A stretch of DNA of 5,472 bases from Proteocatella sp049670425. Lineage in GTDB: Bacteria; Bacillota; Clostridia; Peptostreptococcales; Filifactoraceae. The notes under the pieces are model-generated. The model was not told the origin of the DNA. It saw only the letters and a program-made list of their open reading frames with translations, and did not search any database. Positions 1-5,297 of the stretch are shown here, in pieces; the stretch's first letter is position 1; the number at the start of each line of letters is the position of its first letter. The translations under genes were made by a program, and so were the position numbers. Where the stretch lies: contig JBATTG010000265.1 of NCBI GenBank assembly GCA_049670425.1, positions 1-5,472 of the forward strand, read 5' to 3'.

Positions 1-135
1 AAAAGTAATTGGTTGAAGGTGATACAACGACTGGTGTGTGAATGAATAATTAATTTTGTGAAAAATTAAAAAAGTGTAGGAAAAATGTAAAAAGTAAATT
101 AAACTATATACAAAGAATAGACTTTATTATATTAT

Positions 136-167
136 ATGATATAAAGTAATTGGCTACATGATATAAA
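136..167. repeat. Paired 10-bp direct repeat upstream of tetR
   Basis: ATGATATAAA occurs at 136-145 and again at 158-167, 22 bp apart start to start, which is about two helical turns and so the same face of the DNA. A second pair, AAAGTAATTGG, occurs at 2-12 and 143-153 and overlaps the first copy. The region is very AT-rich, so chance repeats are likely. The 22-bp phasing and the position in front of a regulator gene make an operator conceivable. No long inverted repeat typical of a TetR operator was seen here. Confidence 0.3.
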
Positions 168-192
168 TTAACCTTATATGAAAAAATACAGG

Positions 193-198
193 TATAAT
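193..198 (+). promoter_or_regulatory. Possible -10 element for tetR
   Basis: A perfect TATAAT hexamer lies about 90 bp before the tetR start. The best -35 match upstream is TTAACC at 168-173, with a long 19-bp spacer, so the promoter is only tentative. A transcript from here would have a leader of roughly 85 nt. That leader contains the small palindromes TAGTTACTA (213-221) and GTTAAC (251-256). Confidence 0.35.
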
Positions 199-274
199 TT
201 AAGCAGGGCTGTAGTTACTAGTTTGCCAATGTGGTAAATTTAAATAAAAAGTTAACAAATTAATAATAATTGAA

Positions 275-282
275 AGAAGAGG
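275..282 (+). promoter_or_regulatory. Ribosome binding site of tetR
   Basis: The purine run AGAAGAGG ends 6 nt before the ATG at 289. This supports that start codon over the internal ATGs. Confidence 0.7.
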
Positions 283-288
283 TTAAAA

Positions 289-834
289 ATGAAAGCCGAT
301 ATAAAAAGAGAAGAAATGCTAGATGCATTCATGCAAGCGTTTATTGAATTTGGGTTAGACAAATCATCAACAAAAAAACTTACATCAAAAGCAGGTGTAA
401 ACGAAGCGCTTCTGTATTACTATTTTGCAGACAAAAATGAAGCGATTGTAGCTTGTGTAAATAGACAGTATGAGAAAAACAGGATGGGGAGTTTGGAAAT
501 AATTAAAAAGACCATAAATGATCCAGAAAAACTTATGGATAAACTTTTCAATTACACAAAGAAAACTTCTGCAGAACAAAGATTTATGATGGAGGTAATA
601 GCACATCCAGTTTACTCAAAAAATATACTTCCAGTAGTAAAAGAAATGAATAAAAAACTGGAAACAGAATTAATCGAATATGCTGAACAAAATGGAAAAA
701 ATGCATCAGAATTTGTAACCATAATTCAATTAGCATATAGTGCATTAAATGATTACTGCCTTACAAAAAATGAGGAAACATTAATGGCTTCAAAGCAATT
801 TATCGTAAAGCAATTACAAAGGGTTCTAGCGTAA
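289..834 (+). CDS. TetR/AcrR-family transcriptional regulator
   Basis: A 181-residue DNA-binding regulator that would act as a cytoplasmic dimer, usually as a repressor released by a small ligand. Residues about 7-53 form the TetR N-terminal domain. A first helix (REEMLDAFMQAFIEFGLD) leads into the helix-turn-helix, where SSTKKLTSKAGVNEALLYYY is followed by F46 and the DKNEAI turn typical of the family. The remaining about 125 residues look all-helical, as expected of the ligand-binding and dimerisation domain, but match no subfamily I can name, so ligand and targets are unknown. Length is normal (family about 180-220). A strong stem-loop separates it from glk, so it is probably its own transcript. 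TetR proteins often control neighbouring genes, but no matching operator pair is visible and control of glk-pgi is only a possibility. Confidence 0.88.
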   Translation: MKADIKREEMLDAFMQAFIEFGLDKSSTKKLTSKAGVNEALLYYYFADKNEAIVACVNRQYEKNRMGSLEIIKKTINDPEKLMDKLFNYTKKTSAEQRFMMEVIAHPVYSKNILPVVKEMNKKLETELIEYAEQNGKNASEFVTIIQLAYSALNDYCLTKNEETLMASKQFIVKQLQRVLA

Positions 835-879
835 CTTGGATTTGTTTATAGACTGAGCAGTTTATTATAAAGATATAAG

Positions 880-927
880 AAAAACCCTGTGAAAATAGTA
901 ACATAAAAAACTATTTAGCAGGGTTTT
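880..927 (+). terminator. Stem-loop terminator after tetR
   Basis: AAAACCCTG (881-889) pairs perfectly with CAGGGTTTT (919-927). A second stem inside it pairs AAATAGT (893-899) with ACTATTT (910-916), with an A-rich loop. The downstream T tract is only the four bases of the stem itself. The A run on the 5' side (880-884) would give a U run on the other strand, so the element may work in both directions. It lies 45 bp after the tetR stop. Confidence 0.7.
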
Positions 928-928
928 G

Positions 929-937
929 TGGTATAAT
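929..937 (+). promoter_or_regulatory. Extended -10 promoter candidate for glk-pgi
   Basis: TGG followed by TATAAT (932-937) makes a textbook extended -10 element, 114 bp upstream of the glk start. There is no good -35 at 17 bp (AACTAT, 909-914), and that position falls inside the 3' half of the tetR terminator hairpin. A perfect TTGACA at 960-965 is also present, but its nearest -10-like hexamer, TAAAAT at 979-984, is only 13 bp away. Which of the two drives the operon cannot be decided from sequence. Confidence 0.45.
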
Positions 938-1037
938 AAATAAGATATTCAGTATGAAATTGACAAAAAAATTAAGTTTAAAATCAAAAAAACGTTGTCC
1001 TGAAAATCATATGGATTTGTAAAAAATCTTTAGTAGT

Positions 1038-1042
1038 GGAGG
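1038..1042 (+). promoter_or_regulatory. Ribosome binding site of glk
   Basis: GGAGG lies 8 nt before the ATG at 1051. It fixes that start, since the nearby ATG at 1044 is out of frame. Confidence 0.75.
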
Positions 1043-1050
1043 AATGATAA

Positions 1051-2001
1051 ATGAAGTGTTTTGCAGGTATAGACCTGGGGGGAACAAATATAAAAGGTGG
1101 ATTGGTAAATTCAGACAATGAGATATTATACACCAAGTCTATAAAGACAATGCCAGAAAGAGGATTTGAAGCAGTTGCGCAAGATATTGCCAACCTTCTT
1201 ATTGATATGACACTAGAATCTGGAATAAAAATGCAAGATGTAGAATATATAGGTATAGGATCTCCGGGAGCAATAGACTCCAAACGTGGAGTCGTATATT
1301 TCGCTGGAAATCTCGGATGGGAAAATGCGCATCTTGGAGAATATATAGCGCAAAAACTCAATAAGCAAGTATACGTAGGAAATGACGCAAACTGTGCGGC
1401 ATTAGGCGAATATCTTACCGGTGCTCAAAATAAGTATGAATCCATGGCTATGATAACAATCGGTACAGGCGTGGGATTTGGACTGATTCTTAACAACAAG
1501 GTATACAGCGGAGCAACCTACGGCGGAGGTGAGTTTGGACATACGACACTGATATTGGACGGAGAAAACTGTACTTGTGGAAAAAAAGGTTGCCTCGAGG
1601 CCTATGCATCTTTTTCAGCACTCTTGAGAGATACAGGGCGATTCATAAAGGAAAATCCTCATAGCCTGCTTGCAAAAATAGAGCAGGAAAAAGGTGAGAT
1701 AGAAGGAAAAGATATATTCGAAGCAGCCATAAATGGAAATTCGGATGCTATAAATATTACTGATAGATTTTTGAAATATATCGGGGCTGGGGTAGTAAAC
1801 ATAATAAATATATTAGATCCCGCAGTTATAGTCATTGGAGGAGGAATATCAAAATCAGCAGATTATTTTCTTCCTAAAATCAAGAAATATGCTGAGAATA
1901 ATGCTTTTTGCAAGCAAGTCCCGTTGCCAGAGATTATAGTGGCGTCATCAGGAAATGATGTGGGAATAATAGGAGCCGCAAGGCTGGGTGAATACAAATA
2001 A
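1051..2001 (+). CDS. glk: ROK-family glucokinase
   Basis: Probably ATP:glucose 6-phosphotransferase, the cytoplasmic enzyme that turns glucose into glucose-6-phosphate. The 316 residues match the usual length of clostridial/bacillar ROK glucokinases. In order: the phosphate-binding DLGGTNIK at 8-15, the GIGSPGAID segment at 68-76, GNDAN at 110-114 with D112 as the expected catalytic base, the second phosphate loop TIGTGVGFG at 136-144, the ROK signature with E161 and H164, and the zinc motif CxCGxxGCLE with C174, C176 and C181. The C-terminal segment VIGGGIS and GNDVGIIGAA completes the ATPase fold. There is no N-terminal helix-turn-helix, so this is a sugar kinase and not a ROK repressor. 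Substrate specificity within ROK (glucose, fructose, N-acetylmannosamine and others) is not certain from motifs, but pgi directly downstream supports glucose. Confidence 0.9.
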   Translation: MKCFAGIDLGGTNIKGGLVNSDNEILYTKSIKTMPERGFEAVAQDIANLLIDMTLESGIKMQDVEYIGIGSPGAIDSKRGVVYFAGNLGWENAHLGEYIAQKLNKQVYVGNDANCAALGEYLTGAQNKYESMAMITIGTGVGFGLILNNKVYSGATYGGGEFGHTTLILDGENCTCGKKGCLEAYASFSALLRDTGRFIKENPHSLLAKIEQEKGEIEGKDIFEAAINGNSDAINITDRFLKYIGAGVVNIINILDPAVIVIGGGISKSADYFLPKIKKYAENNAFCKQVPLPEIIVASSGNDVGIIGAARLGEYK

Positions 2002-2046
2002 GCAGTTATTAAATAAAATATAAAACATTTAAATCGTATTGAATTC

Positions 2047-2053
2047 AAAGGAG
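2047..2053 (+). promoter_or_regulatory. Ribosome binding site of pgi
   Basis: AAAGGAG lies 7 nt before the ATG at 2061, within the 59-bp glk-pgi gap. No terminator or convincing promoter is seen in that gap, consistent with co-transcription. Confidence 0.75.
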
Positions 2054-2060
2054 AAAAATC

Positions 2061-3332
2061 ATGAACAAAAAAATCAAATTGGATCTTACTCAAAGCCAGG
2101 TCAGTGAAGAAATGATGATGAAGTATCAGGAAAAAGTAGATGAAATTCATGAAAAACTGCACTCTGGTAAAGAGGAATATACAGGCTGGGTTGAATATGG
2201 AATGGATTTAAGTGAAGAGCTGATATCTGACATAGAGAAAACCGCTAAAAAAGTAAGAGAAAATACTACGGCATTTGTTATTCTTGGAATCGGAGGTTCT
2301 TACCTTGGAACAAGATCTTGTCTTGACATGCTGAGCAATACCTTCCACAATCAGCTACCAGGAGAAAATCCAAAGATATACTATGCGGGTCACAACATGA
2401 GCAGCGCATACTATTTGGATTTACTAAGAGTGCTTGAGGGCGAAGAGGTCAGCGTATGCGTGATTTCAAAATCAGGTACAACTATAGAGACAAGCGTGGC
2501 CTTCAGCATATTCAAGGAATTTTTGAAAGAAAAATATAAAGGCGATTATGCAAAACGAATAATAGCGGTAACGGACAAAGAAAAAGGGATATTAAGACCC
2601 GAAGCAATCCAGGAAGGTTACAAGACTTTCGAGGTTCCAGATACTGTAGGGGGAAGATATTCTGTCATAACGCCTGTTGGCTTGTTGCCAATAGCAGTAG
2701 CAGGAATAGATATAAGAGAGCTTATTAAGGGCAATAAAGACGCGTATAAGGCATATGAAAATGCAAGTCTTCAAAGCAATGATGCGTACCGATATGGCGT
2801 GGCAAGATATCTGCTAAACAAAGAACTTGGAAAAGATGTTGAGTGCTACGAATTCTATGAAACTAAGCTCAAAAATTTTACTGAATGGATGAAGCAGCTG
2901 TTTGGCGAAAGTGAAGGAAAAGAAGGTCAGGGCCTGTTTCCGGTAACTGTGGAGATGACGACCGAACTTCATTCGATGGGGCAGTACCTTCAAGATGGAA
3001 AGCAAATTTTTGCAGAAACTGTGCTTAATATAGAAGATACGGGGGCAGAGCTTCCGATACCATCAGATCTTGGATATGACAGTTCATGGACTATGGAAAA
3101 ACTCAACAAGATAGTAATGGAGGGTGTAATCCAGGCTCACACAGAGGATAATGGCACACCTACGATTCAAATTGGCATAGCTGATCTTACGGCGCATACA
3201 TTTGGATTTATGGTATACTTCTTTGAAAAGGCATGTGGAATGTGTTGCTACCTTAGAGAGGTAAACCCATTTGATCAACCAGGAGTTGAAAAATACAAAG
3301 CGAGTGTAAGAAGCATAATACAAAAAGGATAG
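2061..3332 (+). CDS. pgi: Glucose-6-phosphate isomerase
   Basis: Cytoplasmic glycolytic enzyme interconverting glucose-6-phosphate and fructose-6-phosphate. It uses the product of the kinase encoded just upstream. The two SIS domains are recognisable. GIGGSYLG at 76-83 and the phosphate-binding SKSGTT at 136-141 lie in the first. The first PGI signature, DTVGGRYSVITP, is at 194-205. FGESEGK at 281-287 carries the catalytic glutamate E283. H304 in LHSMGQY is the ring-opening histidine. The second signature, around NPFDQPGVEKYK, ends with catalytic K413. All key residues are present. At 423 residues it is somewhat shorter than the about 450 of Bacillus-type enzymes. The difference is mainly at the C-terminus, where it stops ten residues after K413 and lacks the charged tail helix seen in B. 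subtilis Pgi. The active site is complete, so this looks like natural variation and not decay. Confidence 0.95.
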   Translation: MNKKIKLDLTQSQVSEEMMMKYQEKVDEIHEKLHSGKEEYTGWVEYGMDLSEELISDIEKTAKKVRENTTAFVILGIGGSYLGTRSCLDMLSNTFHNQLPGENPKIYYAGHNMSSAYYLDLLRVLEGEEVSVCVISKSGTTIETSVAFSIFKEFLKEKYKGDYAKRIIAVTDKEKGILRPEAIQEGYKTFEVPDTVGGRYSVITPVGLLPIAVAGIDIRELIKGNKDAYKAYENASLQSNDAYRYGVARYLLNKELGKDVECYEFYETKLKNFTEWMKQLFGESEGKEGQGLFPVTVEMTTELHSMGQYLQDGKQIFAETVLNIEDTGAELPIPSDLGYDSSWTMEKLNKIVMEGVIQAHTEDNGTPTIQIGIADLTAHTFGFMVYFFEKACGMCCYLREVNPFDQPGVEKYKASVRSIIQKG

Positions 3333-3368
3333 TACAAATATAGAAATACAGACGAAGCGAGGCTGCAT

Positions 3369-3438
3369 AAATAATATGCTCCCCTTAAAGTAGACCTCCA
3401 AGGTAACCTGGCGGTTTATCATGAGGGGAGCTTTATTT
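3369..3438 (+). terminator. Large imperfect palindrome after pgi, probable terminator
   Basis: GCTCCCCT (3378-3385) pairs with AGGGGAGC (3424-3431), and the stem extends outward as AAATAA (3369-3374) with TTATTT (3433-3438) across a small bulge. The 38-nt interior is not random. TAAA (3386-3389) can pair with TTTA (3415-3418), and a core hairpin can form either as ACCT-CCA-AGGT (3394-3404) or as CCA-GG with CC-TGG (3398-3411). A T-rich stretch follows the G/C-rich stem, so it can serve as the terminator of glk-pgi. The size and inner structure are more than a terminator needs, so a repeat element or small structured RNA is an alternative. Confidence 0.55.
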
Positions 3439-3520
3439 ACATATATAGAAGTTTCTGGTTTTATGTATTTGGAGGGTGTCCGTCTGTCCAGAATATTGCA
3501 AATAATATTTGTTTTTATTG

Positions 3521-3549
3521 TTATCAAAAATTGAAATAAGTGATATAAT
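3521..3549 (+). promoter_or_regulatory. Sigma-A-type promoter of the 3590 gene
   Basis: TTATCA (3521-3526) is separated by exactly 17 bp from a perfect TATAAT (3544-3549). The -10 is preceded by TGA, giving an extended -10. The expected transcript start is about 35 nt before the gene. This marks 3590 as the first gene of a new transcription unit that may include kce. Confidence 0.7.
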
Positions 3550-3575
3550 AATATTGCAGTAAAATATAACATTCT

Positions 3576-3582
3576 GGGGAGG
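3576..3582 (+). promoter_or_regulatory. Ribosome binding site of the 3590 gene
   Basis: GGGGAGG lies 7 nt before the ATG at 3590. It is a strong site that supports both the start codon and the reality of the gene. Confidence 0.75.
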
Positions 3583-3589
3583 ATGTAAA

Positions 3590-4123
3590 ATGATAAAAAT
3601 CATAAACAAAAATTTAAATGTAATAGAATCTATGCTTTATTTTTGGCAGGCAACTAAGGAAAAAGAAAAAGTAGGCGAAAGTTATTTAGTTACACTTAGT
3701 GAATATGATGAAATGAAATTACTTTACAGTGAAGAATTTAACGCAGAATCGGTAAGAAAATCATTAAGTGCAATCTCCAACAGGGAGATGCTCAATGGCG
3801 CAACGCAAAAAGAAAGACAGTTTTGGAACAACAATATGTGGATGATGGAGGATATGGGCTACTTGAAAATGATGGTAGATCCGTTGAAAAAATTAAACCT
3901 GGATTCACTCGTTGAGAAAATTAACAGTAAAAAAGAAATATCTCAGGAAGAAATTGAAGTGGTGTTTATACCTGCTAACAAGGAAGAATACTTTGTTAAG
4001 GGCAATAAGCTTATCATAAACTTCTTCAAAGTTACTCCGGATATGATGGATGAAGAAATCACAACAATTGATGGCAAAAACCTTATGGAATATATAGAAG
4101 AGAAAATTATAGATAATTTTTAA
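3590..4123 (+). CDS. Conserved-looking protein of unknown function
   Basis: I do not recognise this 177-residue protein. It is soluble: no signal peptide, no membrane segment and no cysteine pairs. It is rich in Glu, Lys, Asn and Met, and predicted mostly helical in the first two thirds. Landmarks are an aromatic patch (MLYFWQATKE, about 15-24), a polar helix with SVRKSLSAISNREML (about 54-68), and a Trp/Asn/Met-rich stretch at about 79-90 (FWNNNMWMMEDM). The C-terminal third alternates likely strands (EEIEVVFIPA, KLIINFFKV) with acidic turns, which suggests a small alpha/beta domain. It has its own good promoter and ribosome binding site, and its codon use matches its neighbours, so it is a real gene. 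It ends 66 bp before kce with no strong terminator between, so the two may be co-transcribed. No catalytic motif is evident, and a regulatory, binding or structural role is as likely as an enzymatic one. Confidence 0.85.
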   Translation: MIKIINKNLNVIESMLYFWQATKEKEKVGESYLVTLSEYDEMKLLYSEEFNAESVRKSLSAISNREMLNGATQKERQFWNNNMWMMEDMGYLKMMVDPLKKLNLDSLVEKINSKKEISQEEIEVVFIPANKEEYFVKGNKLIINFFKVTPDMMDEEITTIDGKNLMEYIEEKIIDNF

Positions 4124-4178
4124 GACTTTTAGCTTTTAAATGCTGAAAATATATTTTACTGGAATTGCCTTCAAAAAC

Positions 4179-4184
4179 AGGAGG
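4179..4184 (+). promoter_or_regulatory. Ribosome binding site fixing the GTG start of kce
   Basis: A perfect AGGAGG sits 5 nt before GTG at 4190. No ATG start is available upstream in frame after this site, and the N-terminus it gives (MEKLIITAAI) matches how BKACE-family proteins begin. GTG is therefore the real start. Confidence 0.8.
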
Positions 4185-4189
4185 AAAAA

Positions 4190-5011
4190 GTGGAAAAATT
4201 AATAATAACAGCAGCGATATGTGGAGCAGAAGTAACAAAAGAGCAAAATCCGGCAGTACCATATACTATAGACGAAATAGTAAGAGAAGCAAAATCGGCA
4301 TCCGATGCAGGTGCTGCAGTTATCCATCTTCATGTAAGAGATGATGATGGAACGCCAACGCAGAGCAAGGATCGATATGAAGTGGCAATAAAAGCAATCA
4401 GAGAAGTATTGCCAGAGATAATAATCCTGCCTAGTACAGGTGGAGCTGTAGGCATGAGCGCAAAGGAAAGATTGCAGCCAGTATTTTTAAAACCAGAAAT
4501 AGCTACCCTTGATTGTGGAACATGTAATTTCGGTGGAGATGATGTATTCACAAATACGGTAAATATGGTAAAAGAATTTGCAACAACTATGAAAGAATAC
4601 AACGTTAAACCGGAGTGTGAAGTTTTTGAAAAAGGCATGATAGATACTGCTATTGCCGTTGCAAACAAAGGGCTAATAGACTATCCTATGCATTTCAATT
4701 TTGTACTTGGAGTAAACGGAGCCATGACGGCGACAGCAAGAGACCTTGTATTCATGGTAGGATCAATCCCTCCAGGTTCAACATGGGTTGCAACTGGAAT
4801 CGGAAGAAGCGAATTCACACTTGCAGCTGTGGCAATAGGCATGGGAGGAAACGTAAGAGTTGGATTTGAAGATAACCTTTACGTGGAAAAAGGAATTCTT
4901 GCAAAAAACAATGGTGAGCTGGTTGCGAAAGTAGTTAGAATAGCCAAAGAATTAGGCCGTGAAATAGCAACACCGCAGGAAGCCAGAGTAATAATGGGGC
5001 TTAATAAGTAA
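4190..5011 (+). CDS. kce: BKACE-family beta-keto acid cleavage enzyme, probably Kce
   Basis: Probably 3-keto-5-aminohexanoate cleavage enzyme. It condenses the keto acid with acetyl-CoA to give 3-aminobutyryl-CoA and acetoacetate, a middle step of anaerobic lysine fermentation in the cytoplasm. The 273 residues form a single TIM-barrel domain of the usual length. Residues expected for the family are present: E14 in the ICGAE motif, zinc ligands H46 and H48 in VIHLHVR, S82 in PSTGG, T106 in ATLDCGT, PECEVFEKGM at 141-150, then R223 and the metal/substrate pair E227-D228 in GFEDN. The N-terminus, the PEIII-PSTGGAVG segment and the C-terminal ATPQEARVIMGLNK resemble characterised Kce more than other BKACE subgroups, as far as I recall them. 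Other members act on different beta-keto acids, so substrate is less certain than family. No kamADE, kdd, kal or CoA-transferase gene is visible nearby. Strong terminator downstream. Confidence 0.85.
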   Translation: MEKLIITAAICGAEVTKEQNPAVPYTIDEIVREAKSASDAGAAVIHLHVRDDDGTPTQSKDRYEVAIKAIREVLPEIIILPSTGGAVGMSAKERLQPVFLKPEIATLDCGTCNFGGDDVFTNTVNMVKEFATTMKEYNVKPECEVFEKGMIDTAIAVANKGLIDYPMHFNFVLGVNGAMTATARDLVFMVGSIPPGSTWVATGIGRSEFTLAAVAIGMGGNVRVGFEDNLYVEKGILAKNNGELVAKVVRIAKELGREIATPQEARVIMGLNK

Positions 5012-5061
5012 AAAAATAAGTAAACCTGCAAAAATAGAATCAGATTCAACAGTAATCAAGG

Positions 5062-5110
5062 AAACAGCATGGCATAAATTACATTTAGTAATATGCAGTG
5101 CTGTTTTTTT
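5062..5110 (+). terminator. Rho-independent terminator of kce
   Basis: AAACAGCA (5062-5069) pairs with TGCTGTTT (5099-5106). The stem continues, after a two-base internal mismatch, with GCAT (5072-5075) to ATGC (5093-5096), and then ATTAC to GTAAT around a short loop. The outer stem runs directly into seven consecutive T residues (5104-5110). It starts 50 bp after the kce stop and is the most convincing terminator in the window. Confidence 0.88.
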
Positions 5111-5182
5111 GACGCCATTAGCATTGAGCCAAAAATAAACCATATTTTACAGAGATTTTTTATGCAAAACAAGCAAAATTTC

Positions 5183-5191
5183 TGATATAAT
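5183..5191 (+). promoter_or_regulatory. Extended -10 promoter candidate for tnpA
   Basis: TGA followed by TATAAT (5186-5191) forms a consensus extended -10. The hexamer 17 bp upstream, TGCAAA (5163-5168), is a poor -35, which is tolerable with an extended -10. Transcription would start near 5198, about 100 nt before tnpA, and run through the 10-bp repeat array. Confidence 0.55.
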
Positions 5192-5242
5192 GTATTAAAG
5201 CAAAACACAATATCAAAGGAGAAAGGCTTTAGCTGTTAAAAA

Positions 5243-5282
5243 TGTTGATAAATGTGTTTAAGTGTGATTAAATATACTTAAA
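5243..5282. repeat. Four tandem 10-bp repeats, probable IS607 left-end TnpA sites
   Basis: Four abutting 10-bp units lie in exact register: TGTTGATAAA (5243), TGTGTTTAAG (5253), TGTGATTAAA (5263) and TATACTTAAA (5273). The consensus is TGTGNTTAAA. T at unit positions 1, 3 and 7 and AA at 8-9 are invariant, and four more positions are at least half conserved. A degenerate fifth copy may precede them at 5233-5242. One helical turn per unit puts all copies on the same DNA face, as expected for cooperative protein binding. IS607 TnpA is known to bind several sites at the element ends, so these are the natural candidates. The last unit abuts the ribosome binding site. Confidence 0.6.
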
Positions 5283-5286
5283 GGAG
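5281..5286 (+). promoter_or_regulatory. Ribosome binding site of tnpA
   Basis: AAGGAG lies 11 nt before the ATG at 5298, longer than the 5-8 nt seen for the other genes here, so initiation may be weak. The site overlaps the last two bases of the 10-bp repeat array. Confidence 0.6.
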
Positions 5287-5297
5287 TTGATAATCAT

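Noticed and set aside
1..45. Open frame from the left edge (14 codons, then TGA at 43-45) as the tail of an upstream gene
   Set aside because: Fourteen open codons are not significant and no motif is recognisable. It cannot be told from chance.
50..69. Stem TTAATTTT / AAAATTAA with a GTGA tetraloop as a terminator
   Set aside because: The stem is A/T only and has no T tract on either side, as expected by chance in such AT-rich DNA.
960..984. TTGACA (960-965) with TAAAAT (979-984) as the main glk promoter
   Set aside because: The -35 is perfect but the spacer is only 13 bp. It is kept only as an alternative within the 929-937 entry.
3084..3572. 162-codon minus-strand open frame
   Set aside because: Its first coding half lies in the intergenic palindrome and promoter region and the rest is antisense to conserved Pgi sequence. 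There is no ribosome binding site or family match.
4126..4146. Similarity between 4126-4146 and 5227-5248 (TTTAGCT and TTAAA blocks) as a relic of the same mobile element before kce
   Set aside because: It needs gaps, is short and A/T-rich, and lacks the 10-bp repeats seen at the real element end.
4330..4668. Minus-strand open frame of 112 codons inside kce
   Set aside because: It is antisense to the conserved active-site region of kce, with no supporting signals.
5242..5271. Nine-codon leader peptide before tnpA (ATG at 5242, TAA at 5269)
   Set aside because: The nearest ribosome-binding-like sequence is about 20 nt away, too far, and the frame runs through the repeat array.
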